A DNA stretch of 64,000 nt from Eutreptiella sp. 'Long Island Sound 2002'. Its lineage: Eukaryota > Euglenozoa > Euglenophyceae > Eutreptiales > Eutreptiaceae. The first letter of the stretch is position 1, and each line of letters begins with the position of its first letter. Made by a program: the position numbers and the translations under genes. Below, in pieces: positions 51,501 to 63,382 of the stretch. The notes beneath the pieces are model-generated. The model made no database searches, was not told the DNA's origin, and saw only the letters and a program-made list of their open reading frames with translations. Location: positions 23,797,935 to 23,861,934 of the forward strand of contig OZ038378.1 in assembly GCA_964036045.1 (NCBI GenBank), written 5' to 3'.

Positions 51501-54500
51501 CTATATATTTCACACACAAGTGCGCAAGAAGGGTTGTATGTTTGCATGAAACTTAGAATTGCGAACACATATTGTCCAAAGCACAGTATTTTCTATGGAA
51601 CAACCAATTCCTGGTACAATGGCACTCAACTGTTTGTCGCAGTGAAATTCACTAACCTCAGCATGAGTAGACAGGTGGTGACCTACATGGATCTAATTCA
51701 GGGTAGGCCTACATACCTGCTGTTACTTGCATGCAATTTATGATAATGATTACCAAAAGCTGTGTTGCCAAACATGAAGCTTAAAGTCCGGAGTTGTCCT
51801 ACGCATCTTCAAAATGTAGTGCATGGCTTGCTTCCTATGATTGGGCTTGGATATAAATACAAAAACTTTGCTTTCCCTTATTTGTAAAATATTGCTTTTT
51901 GGTGCAAAAAGGTGACGCCCAGATCTTGCTGTCCTAAAACAACTACTTCACCAAGAAAAGCAAACATGTTTCAAAACAAAACGATTGGGTTGTGTTTTGT
52001 TGTAGTGCATTCACATGATGACCTCTAATGGTGTACCAATCCCTGTCCCAACCTATACAATCTGAGTACCTGTGCCCTTCCCTAGCCGCATTCACTTGAC
52101 TTGCCGCCACTTTCTCCCCTAAACAGGGGTCCAAAATTCCCGTACTCAATCGGCGTTTGGATCTGGAAACAGGGAACAACGGGGAAAGCTGGGGGAAAAC
52201 GGAGGATAACGGGCAAAATCGGGGGGGGGGGGTATTTTGGACAAAACCCACCCACCCGATGTTTGACCCACCCAGACCCCCCCCCCTTTTTTAAATTCTG
52301 TGGGGAGCATTTTTTGCATACCAAATTGAAACCAAAGCGCTCTCCTGGGTTAGGCATCCCAGCCCCAAAGGGTGATTGCGATTGGGACCCTGTGGCTCTG
52401 GGTGTGGTTGTCGTTGGTGATGAACGTATGGTAGAAGGTTGTGATGGAGATGTGTCGGAGCTGGAAAGTTGCGATGCGTTTGTGGCCTCCGCATGACAGA
52501 GACCTTCGGGATCATTGGGTACTGATGCATTAGTACGTGGATCCCATTGCAGCTGCAGCAGTTAATAGGGGTTTTCGCTGCATATGACAGGGGGCCTTGC
52601 ATCAGGGTTTGACCTTGTTGTAGTCCTGGTTCTTTGTCCATTGAAAATTTGTGCCAAGGATTTTTTGGTTGGTTTTTCACTCCTCTGGGAGGGATTTTGT
52701 GCCATGAGTACTACTGCATGCATGGGAGCCATTATGTATCTTGTATTTTATGGCAGGGGGATATGCGATTGTTATGTGAACATATGTTTTGTGGTGTTTT
52801 TGCTGCATGTACCGTCCTGGACATTGCACCCTAGATACTGACTGGTGTTTTTTCATATGCAACACTTTTAGATACCCATGCACCCATGCAGTAGGCACCA
52901 TCTTCTCATAAGGAACCCAAGGGGTAATTTCTAAAAGATTATTGAATGGTTTGGTTGTTTTGTTGAAAAGGCTGCAACGTTGTTCCTTATTAGCTGCATC
53001 CCAGCATCTCCTCAGATAGCATTTCTGGGGCCCCTCTGTGTGCCTTTCCAATGACAAGCAGGGGAAGAATCAGTTGGTGATTTATTTGCAGGAGGTTGGT
53101 GATGATGATGAGAACATGGGCTGATGAGATTGGCAGAAGATCTCTGCGCTGGGGGCTGTTTTTGTTTTTGGCAACCTCCTGAGGCTGTGTGTCATTGCAC
53201 ACATGGGTGGAGGGGTATATCCTGATTGGCCGGGGCAAAAAGTGGCAGATTATGGAAGGATTGAGGCAGGGGTCAAAGGTTCCCAGGATCCGGGAACAGT
53301 AGGCGACTAAACGCCGTTTGGGTGCGGGATATAGGAGTAGGTTTTTTACTAAAGGATCAAAGAGAGGAAAGTCTGTGACATAGGTTAAGGGATGCAGATG
53401 GAGGAAAAATGGGGGAAAAACGGGGGGGAATGGGGGAGGATGGGGAACTGTGATGAATGGGTCAAGGTCCTCAGGTCTCTTGCATACCCCTGCTTATGTT
53501 GCTCTCATCTCCACAAAGATATGTCCAATTTTCATCCTCATGAAGGTGTACTGCATGTGCGCATACAACATTTGGTGTCACAAAAATGGGTCGTCGGACA
53601 TCTCCAAGGCCCTCACACGTCTTGGCGCATCATCGCAATCGTCCGCTGCCATTGGTTTTGCGGGCAATGCACGAGATGGAAAATGGGTGCCTACCCAGGT
53701 TGCTCCCCAATGCGTCCAATCACACACACACAAAAATGCATGTGCGGGCGCAATAGCACCCAAAGATTCCGGAAAGCAAAATTCTGCTCCTGAGGACTCC
53801 CTGATTGTGAGGAGTCCAGATTAAATCAAATGTACCCTGCAAAAAATACCTCACAAAACATAGACAACCACTGATGGTAAGAGGAACACAATAAGGGGGG
53901 GGCTTTGAGCGCAAACCCTGCCCCTGGAACGCCCCAACCAGCATGTCCGTTGAAATCGTAAAGGTTGCTTTACAAGCAGGGATGCACACCCATTCCTCGT
54001 GGTCGCTAGCAGGGTTCGTAGTTTTGAATGCCCACTCTCCTCGATTCCCAAATAGTCTCGGTTCGGTCGCACCAGCCAAGATCACGCTGTCCGGTGGAGA
54101 CAAGCTGCCGAAGCATAATTTCAAGCTTGTGGATCCCATGGAATAGGTCCCATGATCCAACAAGACACTTCCACAAATCAGCCACAAATATCCTACGCCA
54201 CATTATCTACGTGACACAACATGTGCGATTGAATTTCGAACTTTTGGTTTGCAAAGCCAACTTGTTGGGGCGCAAAGGGATATTTGGTGTGTAAAAGACT
54301 CCTAGCTGGAGTTCAAAGGCATTTTTTTTGCATGCGCCAGGTCACAAAAAAAACTCTCTGCATCCAAAAGAGGGCAAGAGAAGCAGCCCAATGCTATTGA
54401 AAGGCCATAATCCACAGCCCTCTGCAAGCGCAGGAGCCCAAGAGTGGTCCTCCATAAGACAGCGCCTCATAGACTTGCTTCCGTGTGAAGCCCAGAACAA

Positions 54501-54761
54501 TCACCCGTCTTGATTGAGCAGACCACATCTTCAATCCAAGTGCGGCGTGGGGGGGGGGGGGCTGAATACACGACCAGGGTGGGAGGATCAGCATCACTGC
54601 AGTTCCTCTGTTCATTCGCCCACAGCAGTGCTATGTGCACACAACAGGGTCAAATATGGCTACCAGTGATACAGGTCAGATCGGGCAAGACCAGAGTTAG
54701 AGTTAGGGATTCTGGATATCAACGCTCAGCATTGCGGTTACACCCAGGGTAGGTAGGGGTT
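51501..54761. other. Non-coding region, few features
   Basis: No gene or mobile element recognised. Contains G/C homopolymers (about 52,212-52,222 and 52,280-52,288), purine-rich GGGGGAAAA runs (about 53,395-53,450) and a run of G near 54,550. A plus frame ending at 52,496 (GDERMVEGCDGDVSELESCD) could be a terminal exon, but support is weak. Confidence 0.5.
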
Positions 54762-55256
54762 TCAATCATTCATATTATCAAGAGACAATGAAGGGCTGTC
54801 AGGGCTCACATCAGGGCCAGAGTCTGTTGTAAATGGCACAAATGCAACTGGTATGTCCCCCTTGAGGTCCACCACAGACGCATCTGATGCATCACAGGGA
54901 TACTCTTGCATGATGTGCTCCTGCAGTGCCTGCCAGCGCTCCTCAGCCCACTTCTCTTCTCCCACATGGGGCGCCAGGAAGTCCAAGTCCACACTACTTG
55001 GCAGCCCTGCAGCCGGCCCAGCACACATCCCATACTGCACTGCCAAGTGGTGCACTTTTGCTGCCGCCAGCCATTGCCCTTGGGCCCCACACGCCACAAG
55101 CACTCGAGCCACAATGCCCTCAACCTCGGTCTTAGGCACAAGGGGAACAATTTTCCCAAGCCAATGCAGGCAGCGCCGCCAGTGACCAGCAGCAATGCAT
55201 GATTGCAGCACAAGCTCGTGCATCCGCACCGTCATCTCCATTTTTCCAGCAGCCTT
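54762..55256 (-). CDS. Terminal exon of a host gene, helical-repeat protein
   Basis: A strong acceptor lies just upstream in sense (GTCTGTGTTCCTCTTCAG then AAG GCT GCT). From it a 495-nt phase-0 exon runs to TGA at 54,762-54,764. The product starts KAAGKMEMTVRMHELVLQSC and has two helix-pair-like units (HELVLQSCIAAGHWRRCLHW and then VARVLVACGAQGQWLAAAKV), similar in rhythm to PPR or TPR repeats. The C-terminus is acidic (SGPDVSPDSPSLSLDNMND). The frame stays open upstream of the acceptor but becomes Cys/Pro/Leu low-complexity there, so I start at the splice site. May join the minus exons at 62,041-62,241 and 63,170-63,382. Confidence 0.5.
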   Translation of the reverse strand, partial: KAAGKMEMTVRMHELVLQSCIAAGHWRRCLHWLGKIVPLVPKTEVEGIVARVLVACGAQGQWLAAAKVHHLAVQYGMCAGPAAGLPSSVDLDFLAPHVGEEKWAEERWQALQEHIMQEYPCDASDASVVDLKGDIPVAFVPFTTDSGPDVSPDSPSLSLDNMND

Positions 55257-55863
55257 CTGAAGAGGAACACAGACGGAAAGACAGGGACAGGGGGCTGTGT
55301 TCCTCTGCCTGTGTACACCATCCCCTTGACCATCGCTCTTAATAACTTGACAAAGAGGTCCATAGGACTCAGTCATAGAGAGCACAGAGAGCCGTATGCA
55401 GAGCAAGGTAGATATTGGGGGCGAAGCTGGAGAGGCAACAGGCGGAGGCATGCAGTGCAGGCGGCACGGCGCAAAGAGGCACAGAGCGGAGACAGCACAG
55501 AAGAGTTGAGGCAAGGGGCAAGGAGGGACGACCGGCACACAGGGCAACAGAGACAGGGAGAGGGCAGCATATGGCAGGCAGTGCATGCAGGGGATACCAG
55601 CAGATGGTGACAAGCGGGGCAACGGGTGTTGGTGAGGAATCCTTGTGCCTACCATCCCGAAAGCACATTACAGCAAGGGGATGTATGTACTCTAGCAGTG
55701 GAGGGCCATTGGCAGGTAGTCTGGTTTGGACTCAGGACCTTCATTTAAGGAGTTCTTGCGGGCAAAGCTGAGCACACACTGGAGGTAGGTGCACCCTACT
55801 CGGTACCCAGGCCCTTTGCGGCCCACTCTAGATGATAGGGCAAATTTCCTATGTAGTCAAGCG

Positions 55864-56347
55864 TCATCTCAATTGCTTGTTGTGGAGTGATTTCCCCAGT
55901 GCACACACCATCGTCCACTGTGGCCCCATTCGTGCTCGGAGGAGGGCTTCCCTATTCAGGAAAGGTTCTTTCCAAGGGGAGATACACTCGTCAATAACCT
56001 GCTTGATAAATTGTTCCACAAGAGTAGAAGGAGTGTTACCAGCTACGTGTTCCAACTAGAATGATGCTGCTGTGATGGCGGCTGCCCACATGATCAATTT
56101 GGAGAGGTCGGGTAACTGGTCTAGAAGCAGACCTTGCCTGGTGGGGCAGAACTGCTTGCATAGCTACGTGTAGAGTCTCTTTTGTGCCTTCAGGCCCTGG
56201 GGTACTACTCGGGCATTCCCAGGCATGCTCCTCCATTTCCAGTGCACCATGGCAGAACAGGCACTCCATGCATAGTTCTGTCTGATAGTGGAGTGCCCAA
56301 TCTGCTTGTGTCACTGGGGTCGGCAAGCTACACAACCTCAGCTGCAT
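55864..56347 (-). pseudogene. Possible non-LTR (LINE) reverse transcriptase C-terminal remnant
   Basis: A short frame (56,036-56,347) carries CMECLFCHGALEMEEHAWEC, the Cys-x2-Cys ... His ... Cys pattern found at the end of many LINE polyproteins. A further frame downstream in sense (55,864-56,055, PWKEPFLNREALLRARMGPQ) may continue it after a frameshift. No RT palm motifs remain, so this is tentative. Confidence 0.35.
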
Positions 56348-56629
56348 GGTGCGCCGCTAATCCCCACCCCCCACCTGGTCTAGTTGCAATGAGCACGCCC
56401 TAAACAGGGGTTAAAATTGCTCACTTTTGAGATAGTTTAGTCGCTCACAGTTCAGGTCCATATTCTGCAACCTGTTGAACGGTTACCCTATTTTTTCCTA
56501 TTTTTTTGGTGGTGCAGTATTTACCCGTGTGTGTGAGGTCAATGTCAGAATTGGAAAAAGCTCTGACCTGGCCTGAAAGCGTCATTTCCCAAGTGTCCCA
56601 AGTGTTCCGTTTTTTGGGGAAAATCATTT

Positions 56630-56870
56630 TCGACCCATTGATGACCTCATGTGACCCATGAAACCATACCGTAGTGCACAGAGCACCACCGTTTGCTGTC
56701 AAAACAAAGAACCACCACCGTTGGTTACCAAAACAGTGTTGATACGGTATTTGTGTTACATAGTTGATCCCTTTTCGTGCTTATCCAGCACTAACATGGA
56801 GAGGGAATGTATGGTGCTTAAAGCTGTCTAAGGTAACCAAGCTCCAAGGTAATCAAGCGTTTGGGGTTAT
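56630..56870. repeat. Inverted partner of 60,540-60,765
   Basis: Block Q: about 230 bp whose reverse complement recurs at 60,540-60,765 with scattered changes (shared GACCTCATGTGACCCATGAAAC, split across mismatches, and GGTAACCAAGCTCCAAGGT). Confidence 0.65.
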
Positions 56871-57259
56871 TTCAAGTGCCTTGATTCACCTTTTTGGGCC
56901 AAAGAACGGGTCGGTCAACAAATTGCCAATAAAATGCAGAAAGATGTGATTTCATCACGGCAGTGACCACCTGCCTCTCCCATACCCAAAAATGGTCAAA
57001 AACAGCACACACAGCCATTGTTTCCCTTTGCATGAGGAAGCCCTTGCATTCCCAGCAGTCCTGAGATGTACAATTGTGGAGGACATTTTAGGATGGGGGT
57101 ATCTTTTTCTGAAGATTTGCCTGTGGATAAGCTATGGGTCAAGTGATTGAAGGCAAGGATCAATTGTGGCACCATGTGCACACTGAGGCCATGTGGGGGA
57201 GGTGGGAGGATGGTGCGCTCAACCTGACGCGCAGTTGGGTTTTGAAAATTCCAGTCAGA

Positions 57260-57420
57260 GTGACCAAAAATTTTATCCCCATGGTCAGTATTATTATTTA
57301 GGAAAAAGTGGGTTTGCGCCGGAAAATGCCCTTAACCTCCCCCCAACAAAGCAGTTTTGGGGGGGGGGGGGGGGAGGGTTGCAAACCCCCTCGTGATGTC
57401 CAATTTCTCAGGAGCCCCCC
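57260..57420. repeat. Direct partner of 60,295-60,470
   Basis: Block P: shares GGGTTTGCGCCG and CCCAACAAAGCAGTTTT with a G-run, in the same orientation as at 60,295-60,470. Confidence 0.6.
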
Positions 57421-57949
57421 AAAATGGGTTTGGGCAAGACCCTCCATCCAGTCTGTCTCTCCACGACTCCAATAGGGCATCCATAGATCCATGGATTGGG
57501 TCTTCTTGGTGGGCCGGTATTTAACATTCATCACGAGCCCTGTTACAGAGCTTTGCACCTCGCACCTAACCAGTGCAACCCTCCGCTGTTTACTGGCTCT
57601 GGTAAGGGAGTACTTGGTACAAGCAGATGGTTATGTGAAGGCAGACAGCAGATGGGCAAGGGGATGGTGAAGGGAGGTGAGACGGTAAGCAGATCAAAGC
57701 ACAGCTGCAAAGGGGGGTGGAGAGGCGGGGAGGATGAGCTTTAGGCCTCTCACCTGATTGGGCAAGGAGAGGGGAGTTCTCGGAAATCGGATAACATGAT
57801 TGAACCCCCCTCCAGACCAAAATTAAAAACGCGGCGCGGGCGGGGGGGGGGGGGGGGGCGGCTTTTCGCTGCACAGGGGTTTATCGGGGGATTGGGGAAA
57901 ACTGAACGGTGTGGGCAAATTCTATTGCCTTCGGCAAATCCACCTTGCA

Positions 57950-59040
57950 GAGAACCTACCCCAAGCAACACACACCCAAAATAGGGTACAAACTACAGAA
58001 ATACAGGCTGAAACATGCTTTACATATCTTGGATGGTCATTTTAGGTGATCACAATATCATAAAAATAAGTTTCGGAAACTTCGATTTTTGAGCTGTATA
58101 GGCTGAAAAACTGCATAAGCAGGTTGTGCACCACTCCATTGGGTGACCCCCCCCCACACCCAATCCCCGAATGGAGTGAAAAACACCTAAATATGGCGTA
58201 AAACATGCTTTACATAGCTTGGTTGATCATTGTGAGTGGTCACGATGTCAAAAAAATAAGTTTCGGAAAATTCTATTGCCTTCGGCAAGTCCACCTCGCA
58301 GAGAATATACCCCAAGCAACGCACACACAAAATAGGGAAAAAACGACATAAACATGGCCTAAAACATGCTTTACATACCTTGGATGGTCATTTTAAGTGA
58401 TCACGGTATCAAAAAATAAGTTTCGAAAACTTCGATTTTTGAGCTGCCCAGGGTGAAAAACCGCATCAGCAGGTTGTGTACCCATCCCTTGGGAGACCCC
58501 CCCTTCCCGCACCCAATACCCAAATAGGGTGAAAAACACGTAAATACGGCCTAAAACATGCTTTACATACCTTGGATGGTCATTTTAGGTGATCATGGTA
58601 TCAAAAAAATAAGTTTCGAAAACTTAGAATTTTTGAGCTGCCCAGGGTGAAAAACAGCATCAGCAGGTTGTGCACCCATCCCTTGGGAGACCCCCCCGCC
58701 GGACCTAATACCCAAATAGGGTGAAAAACACGTAAATACGGCCTAAAACATGCTTTACATACCTTGGATGGTCATTTTAGGTGCAAGTTTCGAAAACTTC
58801 GATTTTTGAGCTGCCCAGGGTGAACAAATGCATAAGCAGGTTGTGTACCAATCCCTTGGGAGACCCCCCCCCCCCCCCGCACCCAATACCCAAATAGGGT
58901 GAAAAACACGTAAATACACCCTAAAACATGCTTTACATACCTTGGATGGTCATTTTACGTGATCATGGTATCAGAAAAATAAGTTTCGAAAACTTCCATT
59001 TTTTGAGCTGCCCAAGGTGAAAAACAGCATCAGCAGGTTG
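57950..59040. repeat. Satellite array, about 160-195 bp period, six copies
   Basis: The marker AAACATGCTTTACAT occurs near 58,009, 58,203, 58,361, 58,553, 58,745 and 58,922. Units also share TGGATGGTCATTTTA, AATAAGTTTCG, TTTTTGAGCTG, GCAGGTTGTG, a poly-C run and CCCAAATAGGGTGAAAAACAC. Length differs between copies through block loss. Confidence 0.8.
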
Positions 59041-59509
59041 TGGGCTGGCCCTTTCACTACGCCATTATTGGTGGAAACAGTCATTTCGCGTCTTTGGCAC
59101 CGGCATTGACCGGCCCTTGGCACGGCTACAGACTGCACAAAACGTCCTTCCGTATCCTAGTAGGCATATGCTGTCACATCATCTCCACTCACACCCCTCG
59201 AAGTGGGAACCACGGGGTCACCGAGGTCGCCAAAACTGCCAACATTGCAAAAATGGCTGAAAAGTGCATAAACTGCAGAAGCGCTCGTCCCACTCCGCCC
59301 CATACAAACCCCATGGAGTCGGGACCTGGAAACACTTTTGCGGCTCAAAATCGAAAAAAACCAAAAGATTCCTGATTTTTGACCCAAAAAAAGGGGGGGG
59401 GGTCATTTTTTCGACATTTTTGACCCCCCCCCCACCTCCCTCAAAACCTCAAAAAAGTGGGTTTCAAGTGGGGGGGGGCCTTGGGGGGGGGGGGGGGGGT
59501 CCGGACCAA

Positions 59510-59715
59510 AGACTCATTGGGATGTGTTTATTGGACAAAATAATGATTTTACAAGGGGTTAAACTAATAATTCAACCCCTTGGGGTAGGGTACTCGAATA
59601 GGCCCAAAAAGGCCCAAAATGGGGGGGCATGTGGTGTTTTCCCCTATATACGCCTGCCTGGCTTTGATCTAACAACCTCTGCGAGGTGATTCTATTGCCT
59701 TCGGCAGTGCACCTC
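59510..59715. repeat. Direct repeat with 60,080-60,270
   Basis: Shared order: AAAATAATGATTTTACA, GGGGTT, CTTG(G/A)GGTA, a CTTTGATCT or GCTTGATCT block, AACCTCT and CGAGGTGATT. The copies are diverged. Confidence 0.6.
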
Positions 59716-59728
59716 GAAGAGAGGCTGA

Positions 59729-59806
59729 CAGTCAGCCAATCAGTCAGTTAGTCAGGCAAGCAGTCAGTTAGACAGTCAGTCGGGCAAGCAGGCAGGCAGA
59801 CAGAAA
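59729..59806. repeat. CAGT/CAGG short tandem repeat
   Basis: Irregular units of CAGTTAGT, CAGTCAGT and CAGGCAGG over about 80 bp. Confidence 0.7.
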
Positions 59807-59894
59807 CACACAGTTTGGGTTTTTTCAGTGGCAGACTTGGCTTCAAGCAGTGGGGAGAACAGATGCTGTCAGATCAAGCAACGTTCAAACGGTA

Positions 59895-59955
59895 ATGCAC
59901 CCGACCGCACACGTGTAGGTCGGCGGTTTGAATCCCCGTTGGCCGACCGGTCATC
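59895..59955 (+). other. tRNA-like / SINE-like segment
   Basis: B-box-like GGTTTGAATCCCC is preceded by a CCGAC/GTCGG arm with an overlong loop. The A box is poor. Could be a degraded tRNA-derived SINE head. Confidence 0.3.
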
Positions 59956-60079
59956 TCTGCCCAATCTGATCCTAGTCAAACCCCGCTGAGGATAAACTTC
60001 TGAGCACAAACTTTTAACGCCCCCCCCCCCCCCAAAAGCGATATCCAGTTTCAGGGGATAGAGGCCTCAGAGTCAAAAA

Positions 60080-60270
60080 AATCCATCGGGGGAGTGTCTT
60101 CTTGGGCAAAATAATGATTTTACATGGGGTTGGACATCAAATATCATGCCTTGAGGTATGCTACACGAATGACCCCCCAAAAAGGTGGGTACATGACGCC
60201 CGCGCCTGCGCTTGATCTAAAAACCTCTCTTCGAGGTGATTTGACCCTTTCTAAGGGCGTGCCTCTACCA
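60080..60270. repeat. Direct repeat with 59,510-59,715
   Basis: Second copy of the diverged repeat described at 59,510. Confidence 0.6.
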
Positions 60271-60294
60271 TTTTGAGAACATTCAAATCAGAGA

Positions 60295-60765
60295 GATGAA
60301 AGTTTTTGTCACCATGGGCATTATTTTGAAAAAGGGGGGTTTGCGCCGTAGATTCCCCTTAAACCCCCCCCCACCCAACAAAGCAGTTTTAAAAGTGGGG
60401 CAGAATCACCATTCCACTGTTTTAAAAGTGTGTGTGTGCGGGGGGGGGGGGGGGGGGACCCTCATGATACCCGGTTTCAGTTTCTTGAACTAGCATTCAC
60501 CCTAGGTAGCCTGTAACCCCAAATGCCCGAAATTCCCACACATTGGTGACCTTGGAGCTTGGTTACCTTAGACGCCTTCAAGCACCATACATTGTCCCTC
60601 CGTGTTGGCGCTGGATAAGGGATCAACTACGTGACGCGCTTTCAACACTGTTTTGGTAGCCAACGATGGTGTTCTGTGCACATGCTACAATACAGTTTCA
60701 TGGGTCACATGAGGTCATCAATATGTCCAAAAATAATTTCCCCCAAAAAGCGGAACACTTGCAAC
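60295..60765. repeat. Blocks P and Q joined
   Basis: P (60,295-60,470) matches 57,260-57,420 directly, and Q (60,540-60,765) matches 56,630-56,870 inverted. Here they are adjacent, with a G-run between. Confidence 0.6.
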
Positions 60766-60769
60766 GACC

Positions 60770-61700
60770 CCCCCAATTCGGCGAAGAAATCCCAACAATT
60801 CGGCAGAACAATTCGGCGGGCCTATTTTTCGGCAAAATGCTTCCCAGTCACCAGGATTATGGCCCTGGCCCCCCAAACACACTGTCCCTTTGGTTGCTGT
60901 GTTGTCAGAGACATGTGGAAACCCTTATTAGCTGAAAAAATCTTTTTCATCCTGCTGCTTGTATAAGACGAAAAATGGCATCTGCGGAGCAAAAATGATT
61001 GGTTGAATGGTTATGGTGTTGGGTCAAGAAAAAACCAAACAATAGTGGTACCCTGCTTCAAACCCGATGGGGTAAATTTTATGACCTGCACCCAGAGTCC
61101 AAAACAGGTTTTTGGAAGTGTCCAGGGGGTAACTTGGTCCGACCGTGTCAGTTTGCGGCGCTTTTTTTTTTCATGTGCACGGGAAAGCTGTGCACTTTCT
61201 GAATATTCAAGAGGTGTTAATTGGTATAACGATATTTTTGAAACCCGGGCCCGTTTCTGGCCGGGGTCACCCAGAAAAATGACAAAAAAAATGAACACCA
61301 ACGAAGAACGGTGGCTGAAGAACGCACTGGGCCGTGCAGAGCGAACACAAAATTCGCAAACTGCCCCCTCACCGGCATCAGGATACTTGTCCTGAAGAAA
61401 AGTTTGATCAGCGGAGGACGAATCCCAGGGGACCAAAGACACGTCTTTTTGTGGACAGTAAAACCACTTCATGGTGCCAATCTGAACAACCAATGTACAA
61501 AGAAAAGGTATTATGCAGTGTCCCAAAGTAAGTGACGCCTCCAACTCAGGTGACCCAGAACCCAGAAACCCCAACATGTCGGCAAAACGAGGCGGCAAAG
61601 TCCCAGAAACCTAGTGATTCGGCCAAAACAAATCGGCGAGATTCAGAAACCCAACAATTCGGCAGACCAATTCGGCAAAATCGGCCAAATTCGGCCGCCG
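60770..61700. repeat. Dispersed AATTCGGC motif clusters
   Basis: CCCAACAATTCGGCAGA followed by CAATTCGGC occurs at about 60,791 and again at about 61,649. Further ATTCGGC and TCGGCCAAA words fill the second cluster. The stretch between has no gene I can support. Confidence 0.5.
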
Positions 61701-62040
61701 AATTGGGGGGGGGGGGGTTGCACTTGGGGCACTTGGGGCAAGTGACGTTTTCAGGTCAGGCCAGCATCGACCACGTAGTGGTGCCCAAAGTGGCACCACC
61801 ATGTGACAGTGGTCGGCATGGTGGGCCAAAGGGGGTCACTAAAAGGCACTAGCTTCGCCTCCACAAGGATCACTGTTGGGAAAACAGATTTTGGCCGCCT
61901 TGGGACCAGTTTTGGCTAACACAGATCATTTTCAAAGCGTCTTGGACATCTTCAGAGCCACAGGAGCACTTCAGGATGGGGCCATATTGGTGGGTTTAGA
62001 GCTACAATGAATGCTCTGCACGCTTGGGATATCCTTGCCT

Positions 62041-62241
62041 GCCTGCATTGGCCCCCTCGCTCGCACGATTCAAGTGGTAGGCCCCGCTGCCAGCCGTTTC
62101 ATCAACCACTGCTGCCGACTCCACTATGCAGACGCCCCACACAATGGAATGCCAAGGGGTGATGGAGGACTGCACAGTGGTGAAGAAGGCAGCAGCAGCC
62201 CCAAATGCTACAGGACGATTGGTGATGACAATGAGGACATC
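62041..62241 (-). CDS. Possible internal exon of a minus-strand host gene
   Basis: Acceptor GTCAATTTCACAG is followed by phase-0 coding DVLIVITNRPVAFGAAAAFF and on through WHSIVWGVCIVESAAVVDET. The 3' edge is unsure; a GC-type donor (CAG|GCAAGG) lies near 62,039. The plus strand is also open here, so the strand rests on the splice-like signal and on agreement of phase with the neighbouring minus exons. Confidence 0.35.
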
Positions 62242-62356
62242 CTGTGAAATTGACGGGGCTGCAGCAGTTGCTGGGAGACGCAATGACGTGTATGTGACCC
62301 ACAAGAGGAGCAGTGTGGCGGCAACTCTCCGGCCCCACAGTGCATTGGGTATGCGT

Positions 62357-62742
62357 CAGGGATGGATTTAGTGAGGGGGTGGCCGCCCCCCAACCCCCCA
62401 ACCCCCCCGATGACGAAATGGCAATGACAATTTTGGCCAATTTTCACCACTTTTGACTTGAAAAAAGGTGTTTTTTGGCCCCCACCACATACATCTTCGT
62501 GTTCAGCACGTTCCGCTGATCAATGTGATGGGCCTCATGACATTTTCTGAGAGAATATTTTTTTTCGAGATTTTGGACCACTTTTGACCCCTCAGAAAAA
62601 AAATTCGGCGGCTTCGGCGTCATTTACCCTTCACCATAAGAGGGACAAAAGAGTTTCGTAATTGTCATTTCGTCATCTCGGGCCCCTCAGAGCCCCCCGC
62701 CCCCCCCCCCAAATAATTCGGTCATTATCATATCCATCCCTG
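62357..62742. mobile_element. hAT-type MITE
   Basis: 386 bp with terminal inverted repeats CAGGGATGGAT/ATCCATCCCTG and a perfect 8-bp duplication GTATGCGT (62,349-62,356 and 62,743-62,750). TIRs beginning CAGGG and 8-bp duplications are typical of the hAT superfamily. The interior has G/C runs and no coding capacity, so it depends on a transposase elsewhere. Confidence 0.88.
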
Positions 62743-63169
62743 GTATGCGTGCTCCTCCAAACCCACCCCCTTTTCGTTGCCTCTTATTTCAAACTCAATG
62801 ATCATGGTGATGTTGCAGCCACAACACAATTCCCTGCATGACGTTTTGCATTTTCCACAACTCCTGCGCTTCAATGATTTTTCCACATGCAGCGGAACAT
62901 TTGAAATGGAATCACACAACAAATTTTGTTTCGCACTTGCCCTTTTCAGCAGGTTGCTGATCACAACAGCATGCCTTGCATTCGTAACATTTGTCCAACC
63001 ATTTCCCCAGCCCATCCCCCCCCCACGAAATGTCGGGGTCTCTATTGGCTCCTGCCCTAGCAACGGAAAAAGCAACTTTCCGTTGCTAGGGGCTTGTGTG
63101 TGGATCTTTACACTGGCACCCTTCACTGGAAATCAATCAGCACAACCAGGTTTGTGCCCTTCTAGTTAC

Positions 63170-63382
63170 ACTTGTATCCAAAGTTTTCCCAAGTAACGCT
63201 TCCTCATCTTCAACACAGCTCCAATCACCACCAACTCTTCCATTCATCCCACACTGCTGTGGAAGGGTGGCATGGTGAAAGACCTGAAACTCAATGTCCC
63301 GGATCAACTCAAATGCGTCTCCAACAAGACCATGTGCAACCACCGCCGTCAGCAAATCCTCATACATTGCCACATCCGGTAC
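63170..63382 (-). CDS. Pentatricopeptide-like exon
   Basis: Acceptor ACTTAAATCTTAG, then 213 nt (71 codons, phase 0-0) to donor AGT|GTAACT. The product begins VPDVAMYEDLLTAVVAHGLV and GDAFELIRDIEF, which fits one PPR motif (PDV-Y--LL-A-A--G-V--A-EL). PPR proteins bind organelle RNA in plants and algae. Only one full motif is visible here. Upstream exons would lie beyond this exon towards or past 64,000. Confidence 0.45.

Noticed and set aside
51534-51743. Small plus-strand frame (69 codons) right of element E
   Set aside because: No homologous copy, no splice signals and ordinary AT-rich sequence; length is within chance.
55203-55771. Plus-strand frames opposite the host exon and its upstream low-complexity tract
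   Set aside because: Gln/Arg/Gly-rich composition from a purine-rich strand, with no splice or start context.
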